DNA from: Moringa oleifera
Lineage: Eukaryota > Streptophyta > Magnoliopsida > Brassicales > Moringaceae
Assembly (NCBI GenBank): GCA_021397835.1
Contig: JAJFZO010000565.1
Span: 44,707-108,706 of the forward strand
DNA: 64,000 nt
Reading direction: 5' to 3'
The notes under the pieces were generated by a model, which saw only the letters and a list, made by a program, of their open reading frames with translations, ran no database searches and was not told where the DNA came from. This document shows, piece after piece, positions 23,041 through 35,220 of the stretch (its first letter is position 1; every line of letters starts with the position of its first letter). The translations under genes and the position numbers were made by a program.

Positions 23041-23685
23041 CTGATACTAAATTTTGATGAAACGTTATTTAGAATGAAAATAATGTAATTTTGTTGAAAA
23101 TTTTGTTTATAAAGTACAAGCATATGTTTGAATAGATTGCGTGAAAATAAAAGATAAAAGGCTCACCACTCACAAGGTTACTAAAGAGATACAGAAAATC
23201 ACTACCCTAAGGACAATGATAAGGATACAAAAACCTCATAACCCATCACTCACAGGGTTACATATGGGCATCACCCTAAGAGATACAGGGATGTTTCTTA
23301 CTACTTAATGGTTCTGAACCGAAGAGATACAGCGGTGAAAGAAAAAAATCATCGAGCTTCTACATATACAATTAAAGTCTAAGCTACCCTCAATATCTAA
23401 AGCATTAAAATAAATATTAGTGCATGAAACAACGTTCCATTCTTTGGGTCTTCAAAAAATAATTAAGTTTTTACTAATAACTAGCTCATTTAATGCATTT
23501 GTTTGAAAAAAATAAATGGATTTAGCAGGTTGAAATAACTCTCTCATGAAAATTATTAAGATGCATACCAATTACCTACAACTAAAGAAGCATCAGTAAC
23601 TTCCTTTCTTTAAAATCTTCTAAGGTGCATACCAATTGTCCATCACATAGCATCATGGGCTGAATTTGGTAACATAGGCACTCTT
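23041..23685 (-). mobile_element. M4 module (U3 copy)
   Basis: Has AAATCATCGAG, shared with U6 and U7; U1, U2 and U5 have AAGTCATCGAG. Confidence 0.65.
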
Positions 23686-24113
23686 GTCTCAATGATGTAT
23701 GGTCTAGGGCTCAAGCTCTAAGGTGTAGGATCTATGGTGTAGGGTCTGGGCTTTATAGTTTGAAGTCCAGAGCATGAGAATTTAGGGGTCTAGAGTCCAA
23801 GGTTGAATGGTCAAGGGGAGAGTGGTTTGGAGTCTAGATTTTAAGGTATAAGAGTTAAGGGTCTAAAGTTTAAGGTTCAAGGTTGAATGATTACGGTTGA
23901 AAGGTCTAGGGTGATACCATATTATCATGGAAGAGTGTCTAACCTTAACCTTAAATCCTAAACCACTTAAACACTTACATTCAACCCTAAACACTAAACC
24001 AATTAAACACTTACTTTAAATCCTAAACCTTAAATCATAAATGTAGGTAAACCATATTATCATGTAATATTTTATTTGGCTTAATCACATATTAATATCA
24101 AATATTTATTAGC

Positions 24114-25007
24114 TCAATTATAACCATCATACAGCACTTTCCTATTATATTGTCAAGGTCCACCCAATAGCAAATGACTAGCATTTATAACCAAGGCCTA
24201 CCCTATAATAAATGGCAAGCATCCATAGGAGTAGCATCTCACCCAACTTTCATCGTTTGTCACCTTGGCACATTTTCAAGTTATGTTGCACTACAATGGA
24301 CATATCGTGATCAGCATATATCATCTCATCCTCATTACCATCATGTTCTAGATCATTATTATCTTCATCATCTTCTCCATTACTAACATCATTAAACTAA
24401 AGTAACAATCCTTCTATTCAGACAATAAGAAGCAATATGCCCAAAATCATGACATTTAAAGTATTTCCTCCACCTTGTGCAGGAGAATTGGATGTTTGCT
24501 TGCTGCCAAGAGATCCTTCACCATTTTCTTGCCCTTTTGACATTGCCTTGCTTAGAAGAGCAGGCTTGGAGTTAACTCTCTTTGATTACACATATTTGGA
24601 ACCATACCATAATTCCTTTTCAAACTTCTGTTGCTTCTTAGTTTTTAAAGTCAATTTACACACATCATTTAATGACCAATATGACAGAAGTTTAACCACT
24701 TTAGAAATCTCATATTTCACACTCTCAAAGTATCTACCAATGGTTTGCTCCTCTAGTTCTACAAGCTTTCCGTTAGCATCAAATTCTACTGCATACTCCT
24801 CTACCAATAAGAAGCAATATGCCCAAAACCATGACATTTGAAAGCATTTCCTTCAACCTAGTGTAGAAAAATTGTTTTCTTGCTACCAAGAGATCCTTCA
24901 CCAATTTCTTGCCCCTTTAACACCAACTTGCTTAAGAGAGTAGGCTTGGAACACTTGTTGAATGCACATCTTTGGAACCATACTATGATCCCTTGTCAAA
25001 CTTGCAA
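24114..25007 (-). pseudogene. Ty3/gypsy-type gag-protease relic (U3 copy)
   Basis: Open gag C-terminal stretch at 24586-24837; knuckles at 24422-24463 and 24804-24845. It carries the AGAGCAGGC allele. Confidence 0.83.
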
Positions 25008-26440
25008 ATTATACTAGTGCATGGGATATAAGGTTTAGACATTAGAGTATATGGTCTATTACTTACAAATTAGGGTCTAGGTTTTTGCGCTTTAGGTTTA
25101 GCGTCTAGGGTCCACATTTTAGGGCTCTAGGATTATGGGATTTTAGGGTCTTCAGTCTATGATCTAGGGTTTTAGGTTTTAGGGCCCAAGGTTTCATGGT
25201 TTTATGATTTTAGAGATTTAGGACTTAGGGTCAAGAGTTTATGGTTTCGAAGGTCTTAGGTTTAGAGTTTTTGAGTCTAAGGTGCATGACCTATGTTTTA
25301 GGTTTTAGGATTTCAAGGTTTAGGATATAATGTTAGGTTTCTAAGGTCTTGGGTCAAAATTATGGTCAAAGTTCTTGGGTTAACGTTTTAAGTTTTTGTT
25401 TTTAAGGTTTTCATCTTTAGGATTTTAAGGTCTAGTGTCTAGAGTTTTAAGATTTTATGATTTAGAGTTTCAGGTCATGGTCTAGGGTCTATAGTTTAGG
25501 GTTTAGGTTTCTAAGGTCATGGTTTTGGGTTCGTAATCTAGGCTCTAGGGTTTAAGTTTTACTTTTTTGGATTTATGGCCCAAGATCTAGGGTTTAAGTT
25601 CTTGGGTTTTAAGGTCTGAGGTCTAAAGTTTAAGGTCTAGGATTTTGGAACTATGAATCTGAGGCTTTAAGGTATCATGTCTAGTGTTAAAAAGCTTTGA
25701 GGGAGCTAAGATCTATGTTTGTAGGGTTTAAAGGTTTAAGGTTTTACGGTTAGAGTCTTGGGTCTAAGACATAAGGCTTTAGTGTTTTTGGGTTTTGGGA
25801 TTTTAAGGTTTGTAGTCTAGGGTTTTAAGATCTAGGGTCTAATAATTTACAGTGTAGCATCTAGGATCTAGCATGCTTGTGTCACGCTTTGGGTTCTCTC
25901 TTTTATCTTTGTATCTCTTTGGTTAAAAGTCATTGAGTGGTAAGAAACTTCTTTATATCTCTTAGAATGGTGCCCATCTGTAACCTTTCGAGTGATGAAT
26001 TATGAGACTTCTTTATCCTTGTTTATTATTCTTAGGGCGGTAATTTTCTTTATCCATTCGGTATTAAACTTGGTGACCTTTTTTTCCCCTTATTTTCATT
26101 CAAATTTGTTTGAACTTGTGCTTGATATTTTCAAAAAAATTTATAACAAAGTTATATCATTTCCATTCCAAACATTATTCCATCATAACGTAATATCCCT
26201 TAGGCCCTACCACCCTAATCTTTCAACCTTAAACCTTAAATGTTAGAATCCTAAACTTTAGACCCTTGACTATTATATCCTAAAATCTAAACTCCAAACC
26301 TTAAAATTCTAGACCTTTTACCATTCAACCCTGCACTCTAAACCCTTAGACGGTTATGCTCTAGACTATAAAGTGTAGACCATATATCATAGACCCTATA
26401 ACCTATAACTTGAACCCTAAACCCAAAATTATTAATACAG

Positions 26441-27089
26441 GAGTGTCTATGTTACCATATTCAACCCATAATACTATGTGATGAACAGTTGGTATGTACC
26501 TTGGAGGATTTTCACGGGAGGAAGTTATGGAAGCTTCCTTTGTGATGGGTAGTTGGCATGCACCTTCGCAATTTCCAAGGAAAAGTTATTTCAACTTACT
26601 TGACTCCTTCTATTTTTGTCAAACAAATGCATGTAATAAGCTAATTATTAGTAAAAACTTAATTATTTTTTTCAAAGACCTAAAGCATGAATGGTTGATT
26701 TCATGTAATAGTATTTTTTGATGCTTTAGACATTGAAGGTAACTTAAACTTTGATTGTATGTGCAGATTCTGCTCTTTTATTTCTCTCTTTCATCTTTGT
26801 GTCTCTTTGGTTTAGAGCCATTGAATGGTAAGAAATATCTCTGTATCTCTTAGGCGGTGCTCATTTGTAACCCTGTGAGTGGTGGTTTGTGACGTTTTCA
26901 TATCCTTATTTATTTTCCTTAAGATAATAATTTTTTGTATCACTTTGGCAATCCTATGAGTGGTGAGCTTTTTATCTTCTATTTTCATTCAAAGATGATG
27001 GAATATGTGCTTGTACTTTATAAACAAATTTTTCGACAAAGATACATTATTTCAATCCAAATATTGTTCCATCATAATACTGTATCACC
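26441..27089 (+). mobile_element. M2 module (U4 copy)
   Basis: Same ends and length as the U2 copy; no difference noticed. Confidence 0.65.
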
Positions 27090-27908
27090 ATAGACCCTTT
27101 CTCTAAACCATAAACAATCAAGACCTCAGATTTAAGACCCATTAACTTGGACAGTAGACCTTACACCCCACACCTTAGACCCTAGAGCTTAGACTCCAAA
27201 ACCCTAAAACTCTTCAGACCCTAATACTTGACCCTACAACCTTTAAACTGTAGATATAAACCTAAATACCCTAAATCCTAGATCCTAAACCCATACACCC
27301 TCAATCCTTAAAACTTGAACCCTAGATCTTAGATGCTAGATTTTAAACCATAGATCCTTGACACTAAACCCTATGCCTTGGACCTTAGTCCTTAATTTCC
27401 CAATGCTAAAACCTTAGATCCTTGGTCCTATACCTGTAAAGCCTAGACAAAAGCTTGAATTCCTAAACCTTAGACCCTTGATTCCAAACTTTAGATCATA
27501 GACCCTAAAACTTGTAGCCTGTGAACCAAATCTACATCTTGGAGCTTAAGCAATAAACCTTTGAGTTGGAATCCTAGACCATAAACCTTAGGCCCTAGAC
27601 CTGAGACCTTAAAGCCTTTAGACCATAGACCTAAAGCCATAAAACTATAAACTCTAAAATTCTAAATCTTAGACCTTAGTGCTTACGGGTTATGGTTTAC
27701 GATGTAGCGTTTAGCATTAAGGTTCAAGGTTCAAGGTTTAGGGCTAAAGATTTAATGTTTATGGTTTATGATTCAGGGATTAGTGTTTAGTGTGTTGTGT
27801 TTAAAGTTTACGGGTTAGGATTAAGGGTTTAGAGATTTTGGATTAATAGTTTGAGCTTATGGTTCAAGGGTAGGATTTAAGCATTTTGATTTCGGGTTTA
27901 GGTGTTAG

Positions 27909-28430
27909 GTGATACCATATTTTGAAGGAACCATATTCAAAATGAAAATGATATAACTTCACTAAAAATGTTGTTTGAAAAGTACAAGCACAAGTTTGAA
28001 TAGATTTGAATGAACATTAGGGATAAAAGGCTTACAATTATGTCTAATACCAAAGAGATACAAAAAATCACCGCCCTATATAGAAATCTCACAACTCACC
28101 ACTCACAGAGATATAGATGAACACCATCTTAAGAGATTGATTCTCACCACTCAATGGCTCCCAATCAAAGAAATATAAAGATAAAAAAAGAACTCAAAGA
28201 GTTTCTACACATACAACTAAACTTTTTGCTAATAACTAAATCATTTAAGGCATTTGTTTGACAAAATGAAGTTAGTAAGTTGAAATAAATCTCTCTTAGA
28301 GATTTCTAAGGTGCATGCCAACTGTCCATCACTAAAGAAGCTTCCATAACTTTCTTTAAAAAAATTTGCCAAGGTGCATGCCAACTATGCATCACATCGT
28401 GTCATGGGCTGAATGTGATAACATAACTAA
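27909..28430 (-). mobile_element. M3 module (U4 copy)
   Basis: Inverted module with the GATTGATTCTC allele of U1. Confidence 0.65.
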
Positions 28431-30504
28431 CCCTGCGTCATTAGGTGATGCAATAATAGGTGTTTGAATCTATATGAAGAGATGTAAGTTAATATAACCA
28501 AAACTTTACACAATTAAGTGAAGTTCATGTCAAATTTAGCTTTTTATTAGATCCAATCAATTTTTAGGCCTAATTAATTTAATAACCTAATTTACATATT
28601 AAGCTAATCTTTTTTTAAATACAAGTAAATTTTAGACTCAATTAATAATTTAACCCAATGAATTGATAGAATGAATGAATTATTAAGTTAAATTAATTGT
28701 TTGGCTCAATTGCATATTAAGCTCAATTATTCATTTGATGCAATTAATTTGGATATGATCATATCTTAGACTCAATTAGTTATTAGCTCCATTATATCTT
28801 AAGTTCAATTATAATTTGGATACGATTATATTTTAGACTCAATTCATTTGTAAGCTTTTTGTATGAGGGTTCAAGCCTACTATGCCAAATAATATCTTAA
28901 GATCTATTAGATTTTAGAACCAATTATATTTTGGGCATAAGTATTTATTTATCTCACTTCATTCTCGGACTCAATTATAAATTAAGCCACTAACTATTTA
29001 TTAAACTTGATTTTATATCAAACTCAATCTTCAATTAGACTTAACTAAATCTTATGTGCAATCAATTCTTAGTCACAATTTAATATTAATTGTTAAACTT
29101 AATTACATCTTAAATCTAATTACATCTGAAATCAAGTAAATCATCTTGAATCAAAAATTATAGAGCTGACAATGATACATATTAGTCAACTAAATTTTTT
29201 AAAATAAACTATTTAAATTTAGAATTAAAGTTTTCTTTTGTTCCTGCACTTGGTTGGTATTCACGTGAATAAGCAAAACTAAATCAAGCTGGCAAGCAAT
29301 ATAATTAAAAATTAATTATAGAAAACACATTATTTTCTATTATACTATGGATGAAGATGGCTTCTCATGATTTTTTCCTTAATACATCAACATTCTTAAA
29401 ATAAAATCCAAAAAATATTTGATAAAAATTAAATGAAAAGAAAAACCATAATAGTACTTGCTTCTCACACATCTTCTTCAATGTATTTCACATGTAAGTA
29501 TCATATAAGCAATACTTTATTTTTATTATGTTTATAGTGTATGATTGAGAAAAAGGTTAACATTTAACCAAATGTCATAATACAATGAATAATTCAACAT
29601 AGAATATAATCAAAATTTTCTGTCTTTTAATATTATCATTGCAAATTATTGAAAGTGTGAAGATTCAAATTCAAATCTACTCATTGAGAATAGTAATAAT
29701 ATAATAATAGTGATGATAACAATAAAGATAATTTTAATAATTAGAATAAAAAATTATAATTATAATAACAATAATTGAAATAAAATAAAATTTTAAATAG
29801 AATATTAAAAATTTTAGCAAAATAAAATAAGATTTTCATTAACAATGAAAAATAGAAAAATTAAAATTAAGGAGACATGAAGTAAAATTTTGAAAATAAA
29901 AAAGTGGTGAAATAAAAAATTACACAAAAATTTAAAAAACCAAAATATTTTTAAAAAATTAAAAATACAAAATAAAACAAACAAAAAAAAAAAAAGATCT
30001 CCATTTCTCTTACTATTTTCTTTAACAATCATTTATTTAACATTAATTTATCATAAAATAATTTAAATAAAAACTAAACATATAAATGAAAAAAATTAAA
30101 AAGGGATTCTATCTTTCTCTTAGTGTTTTTTACAACGATGATTTTTTAATTAGAAAAAGTATGATAAGAGATTTTTCTTTCTGACATACAGTGCTCATTT
30201 TCCTCAATCACAACGGCACCAAGTATTTCTTAAACTCAGATAAAGATAAAGAAAAATTGAGAATATGCATTTCTCTTTCAATTCATCCCTTAATTGTCAA
30301 CTCACCATTATTACGTTACGACTTCTTCATGTCAATCACCGAGGACACCCACCATAAGGTCAGTTATTCTTTTGATCCATCAATAATTTATCCTTTATCT
30401 CTCTATAAGTTATGATTATAGTAGAGACCACCACATTACGGTGTTGACCGCCAAGATCCTAAGGACCACTTTACAATTGTCTTGAGAAATACATTATAGA
30501 TTTC

Positions 30505-30506
30505 TG
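30505..30506. other. Junction of the 1644-bp T4-M4 deletion (U4)
   Basis: GATTTCT of X3 joins directly to GGTGTAGG inside T5. In U3 these points are 22077 and 23722. There is no shared base at the join. Confidence 0.9.
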
Positions 30507-30897
30507 GTGTAGGATCTATGGTGTAGGGTCTGGGCTTTATAGTTTGAAGTCCAGAGCATGAGAATTTAGGGGTCTAGAGTCCAAGGTTGAATGGTCAAGG
30601 GGAGAGTGGTTTGGAGTCTAGATTTTAAGGTATAAGAGTTAAGGGTCTAAAGTTTAAGGTTCAAGGTTGAATGATTACGGTTGAAAGGTCTAGGGTGATA
30701 CCATATTATCATGGAAGAGTGTCTAACCTTAACCTTAAATCCTAAACCACTTAAACACTTACATTCAACCCTAAACACTAAACCAATTAAACACTTACTT
30801 TAAATCCTAAACCTTAAATCATAAATGTAGGTAAACCATATTATCATGTAATATTTTATTTGGCTTAATCACATATTAATATCAAATATTTATTAGC

Positions 30898-31791
30898 TCA
30901 ATTATAACCATCATACAGCACTTTCCTATTATATTGTCAAGGTCCACCCAATAGCAAATGACTAGCATTTATAACCAAGGCCTACCCTATAATAAATGGC
31001 AAGCATCCATAGGAGTAGCATCTCACCCAACTTTCATCGTTTGTCACCTTGGCACATTTTCAAGTTATGTTGCACTACAATGGACATATCGTGATCAGCA
31101 TATATCATCTCATCCTCATTACCATCATGTTCTAGATCATTATTATCTTCATCATCTTCTCCATTACTAACATCATTAAACTAAAGTAACAATCCTTCTA
31201 TTCAGACAATAAGAAGCAATATGCCCAAAATCATGACATTTAAAGTATTTCCTCCACCTTGTGCAGGAGAATTGGATGTTTGCTTGCTGCCAAGAGATCC
31301 TTCACCATTTTCTTGCCCTTTTGACATTGCCTTGCTTAGAAGAGCAAGCTTGGAGTTAACTCTCTTTGATTACACATATTTGGAACCATACCATAATTCC
31401 TTTTCAAACTTCTGTTGCTTCTTAGTTTTTAAAGTCAATTTACACACATCATTTAATGACCAATATGACAGAAGTTTAACCACTTTAGAAATCTCATATT
31501 TCACACTCTCAAAGTATCTACCAATGGTTTGCTCCTCTAGTTCTACAAGCTTTCCGTTAGCATCAAATTCTACTGCATACTCCTCTACCAATAAGAAGCA
31601 ATATGCCCAAAACCATGACATTTGAAAGCATTTCCTTCAACCTAGTGTAGAAAAATTGTTTTCTTGCTACCAAGAGATCCTTCACCAATTTCTTGCCCCT
31701 TTAACACCAACTTGCTTAAGAGAGTAGGCTTGGAACACTTGTTGAATGCACATCTTTGGAACCATACTATGATCCCTTGTCAAACTTGCAA
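30898..31791 (-). pseudogene. Ty3/gypsy-type gag-protease relic (U4 copy)
   Basis: Open gag stretch at 31370-31621; knuckles at 31206-31247 and 31588-31629. It carries the AGAGCAAGC allele, as U2 does, although U3 between them does not. Confidence 0.83.
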
Positions 31792-31931
31792 ATTATACTA
31801 GTGCATGGGATATAAGGTTTAGACATTAGAGTATATGGTCTATTACTTACAAATTAGGGTCTAGGTTTTTGCGCTTTAGGTTTAGCGTCTAGGGTCCACA
31901 TTTTAGGGCTCTAGGATTATGGGATTTTAGG

Positions 31932-32215
31932 GCCTTCAGTCTATGATGCTAGGGTTTTTAGGTTTGTTAGGGCCCAAGGTTTCATGGTTTTATGATTTTA
32001 GAAGATTTAGGCCTTAGGGTCAAGAGTTTATTGTTTCGAAAGGTCTTAGGTTTAGAGTTTTTGAGGTCTAAGGTGCATACCTATGTTTTAGGTTTTAGGT
32101 TTCAAGGGTTTAAGGATATAATGTTAGGGTTTCTAGGTCTTGGTCAAAATATGGTCAAGTTCTTGGTAAACGTTTTAAGTTTTGTTTTTATTAAAGGTTT
32201 TTCATCTTTAGATTT
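31932..32215. other. Indel-dense patch in T1 of U5, probable sequence error
   Basis: At least 20 differences from the other seven T1 copies in about 280 bp, mostly single-base insertions or losses in short homopolymers. Flanking sequence on both sides is nearly perfect. Confidence 0.8.
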
Positions 32216-33230
32216 TAAGGTCTAGTGTCTAGAGTTTTAAGATTTTATGATTTAGAGTTTCAGGTCATGGTCTAGGGTCTATAGTTTAGGGTTTAGGTTT
32301 CTAAGGTCATGGTTTTGGGTTCGTAATCTAGGCTCTAGGGTTTAAGTTTTACTTTTTTGGATTTATGGCCCAAGATCTAGGGTTTAAGTTCTTGGGTTTT
32401 AAGGTCTGAGGTCTAAAGTTTAAGGTCTAGGATTTTGGAACTATGAATCTGAGGCTTTAAGGTATCATGTCTAGTGTTAAAAAGCTTTGAGGGAGCTAAG
32501 ATCTATGTTTGTAGGGTTTAAAGGTTTAAGGTTTTACGGTTAGAGTCTTGGGTCTAAGACATAAGGCTTTAGTGTTTTTGGGTTTTGGGATTTTAAGGTT
32601 TGTAGTCTAGGGGTTTAAGATCTAGGGTCTAATAATTTACAGTGTAGCATCTAGGATCTAGCATGCTTGTGTCACGCTTTGGGTTCTCTCTTTTATCTTT
32701 GTATCTCTTTGGTTAAAAGTCATTGAGTGGTAAGAAACTTCTTTATATCTCTTAGAATGGTGCCCATCTGTAACCTTTCGAGTGATGAATTATGAGACTT
32801 CTTTATCCTTGTTTATTATTCTTAGGGCGGTAATTTTCTTTATCCATTCGGTATTAAACTTGGTGACCTTTTTTTCCCCTTATTTTCATTCAAATTTGTT
32901 TGAACTTGTGCTTGATATTTTCAAAAAAATTTATAACAAAGTTATATCATTTCCATTCCAAACATTATTCCATCATAACGTAATATCCCTTAGGCCCTAC
33001 CACCCTAATCTTTCAACCTTAAACCTTAAATGTTAGAATCCTAAACTTTAGACCCTTGACTATTATATCCTAAAATCTAAACTCCAAACCTTAAAATTCT
33101 AGACCTTTTACCATTCAACCCTGCACTCTAAACCCTTAGACGGTTATGCTCTAGACTATAAAGTGTAGACCATATATCATAGACCCTATAACCTATAACT
33201 TGAACCCTAAACCCAAAATTATTAATACAG

Positions 33231-33879
33231 GAGTGTCTATGTTACCATATTCAACCCATAATACTATGTGATGAACAGTTGGTATGTACCTTGGAGGATT
33301 TTCACGGGAGGAAGTTATGGAAGCTTCCTTTGTGATGGGTAGTTGGCATGCACTTTCACAATTTCCAAGGAAAAGTTATTTCAACTTACTTGACTCCTTT
33401 TATTTTTGTCAAACAAATGCATGTAATAAGCTAATTATTAGTAAAAACTTAATTATTTTTTTCAAAGACCTAAAGCATGAATGGTTGATTTCATGTAATA
33501 GTATTTTTTGATGCTTTAGACATTGAAGGTAACTTAAACTTTGATTGTATGTGCAGATTCTGCTCTTTTATTTCTCTCTTTCATCTTTGTGTCTCTTTGG
33601 TTTAGAGCCATTGAATGGTAAGAAATATCTCTGTATCTCTTAGGCGGTGCTCATTTGTAACCCTGTGAGTGGTGGTTTGTGACGTTTTCATATCCTTATT
33701 TATTTTCCTTAAGATAATAATTTTTTGTATCACTTTGGCAATCCTATGAGTGGTGAGCTTTTTATCTTCTATTTTCATTCAAAGATGATGGAATATGTGC
33801 TTGTACTTTATAAACAAATTTTTCGACAAAGATACATTATTTCAATCCAAATATTGTTCCATCATAATACTGTATCACC
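33231..33879 (+). mobile_element. M2 module (U5 copy)
   Basis: Carries three private C-to-T or G-to-A changes (33354, 33358, 33400), seen in no other copy. Confidence 0.65.
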
Positions 33880-34698
33880 ATAGACCCTTTCTCTAAACCA
33901 TAAACAATCAAGACCTCAGATTTAAGACCCATTAACTTGGACAGTAGACCTTACACCCCACACCTTAGACCCTAGAGCTTAGACTCCAAAACCCTAAAAC
34001 TCTTCAGACCCTAATACTTGACCCTACAACCTTTAAACTGTAGATATAAACCTAAATACCCTAAATCCTAGATCCTAAACCCATACACCCTCAATCCTTA
34101 AAACTTGAACCCTAGATCTTAGATGCTAGATTTTAAACCATAGATCCTTGACACTAAACCCTATGCCTTGGACCTTAGTCCTTAATTTCCCAATGCTAAA
34201 ACCTTAGATCCTTGGTCCTATACCTGTAAAGCCTAGACAAAAGCTTGAATTCCTAAACCTTAGACCCTTGATTCCAAACTTTAGATCATAGACCCTAAAA
34301 CTTGTAGCCTGTGAACCAAATCTACATCTTGGAGCTTAAGCAATAAACCTTTGAGTTGGAATCCTAGACCATAAACCTTAGGCCCTAGACCTGAGACCTT
34401 AAAGCCTTTAGACCATAGACCTAAAGCCATAAAACTATAAACTCTAAAATTCTAAATCTTAGACCTTAGTGCTTACGGGTTATGGTTTACGATGTAGCGT
34501 TTAGCATTAAGGTTCAAGGTTCAAGGTTTAGGGCTAAAGATTTAATGTTTATGGTTTATGATTCAGGGATTAGTGTTTAGTGTGTTGTGTTTAAAGTTTA
34601 CGGGTTAGGATTAAGGGTTTAGAGATTTTGGATTAATAGTTTGAGCTTATGGTTCAAGGGTAGGATTTAAGCATTTTGATTTCGGGTTTAGGTGTTAG

Positions 34699-35220
34699 GT
34701 GATACCATATTTTGAAGGAACCATATTCAAAATGAAAATGATATAACTTCACTAAAAATGTTGTTTGAAAAGTACAAGCACAAGTTTGAATAGATTTGAA
34801 TGAACATTAGGGATAAAAGGCTTACAATTATGTCTAATACCAAAGAGATACAAAAAATCACCGCCCTATATAGAAATCTCACAACTCACCACTCACAGAG
34901 ATATAGATGAACACCATCTTAAGAGATTGTTTCTCACCACTCAATGGCTCCCAATCAAAGAAATATAAAGATAAAAAAAGAACTCAAAGAGTTTCTACAC
35001 ATACAACTAAACTTTTTGCTAATAACTAAATCATTTAAGGCATTTGTTTGACAAAATGAAGTTAGTAAGTTGAAATAAATCTCTCTTAGAGATTTCTAAG
35101 GTGCATGCCAACTGTCCATCACTAAAGAAGCTTCCATAACTTTCTTTAAAAAAATTTGCCAAGGTGCATGCCAACTATGCATCACATCGTGTCATGGGCT
35201 GAATGTGATAACATAACTAA
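34699..35220 (-). mobile_element. M3 module (U5 copy)
   Basis: Inverted module with the GATTGTTTCTC allele. Confidence 0.65.

Larger units (their letters stand above)
16454..24878 (+). repeat. Unit U3 (8425 bp; short form)
   Basis: Blocks: T1 16604-17446, M1 17447-17775, T2 17776-18015, M2 18016-18664, T3 18665-19483, M3 19484-20005, X1 20006-21024, X2 21025-21905, X3 21906-22251, T4 22252-23040, M4 23041-23685, T5 23686-23910, m5 23911-23939, T6 23940-24043, filler 24044-24064, relic R from 24114. Private variants include CTCC for CCCC after the poly-T run near 17662 and CCAGCTGG for CAAGCTGG near 20861. Confidence 0.95.
24879..31662 (+). repeat. Unit U4 (6784 bp; 1644-bp internal deletion)
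   Basis: Blocks: T1 25029-25871, M1 25872-26200, T2 26201-26440, M2 26441-27089, T3 27090-27908, M3 27909-28430, X1 28431-29449, X2 29450-30333, X3 truncated 30334-30505, T5 partial 30506-30694, m5 30695-30723, T6 30724-30827, filler 30828-30848, relic R from 30898. T4 and M4 are absent. Its X2 poly-A run has 13 A, the longest in the window (10 or 11 in the others). Confidence 0.95.

Noticed and set aside
31992..32225. 77-codon ORF in U5
   Set aside because: Created by indels of the error-like patch and present in no other unit.
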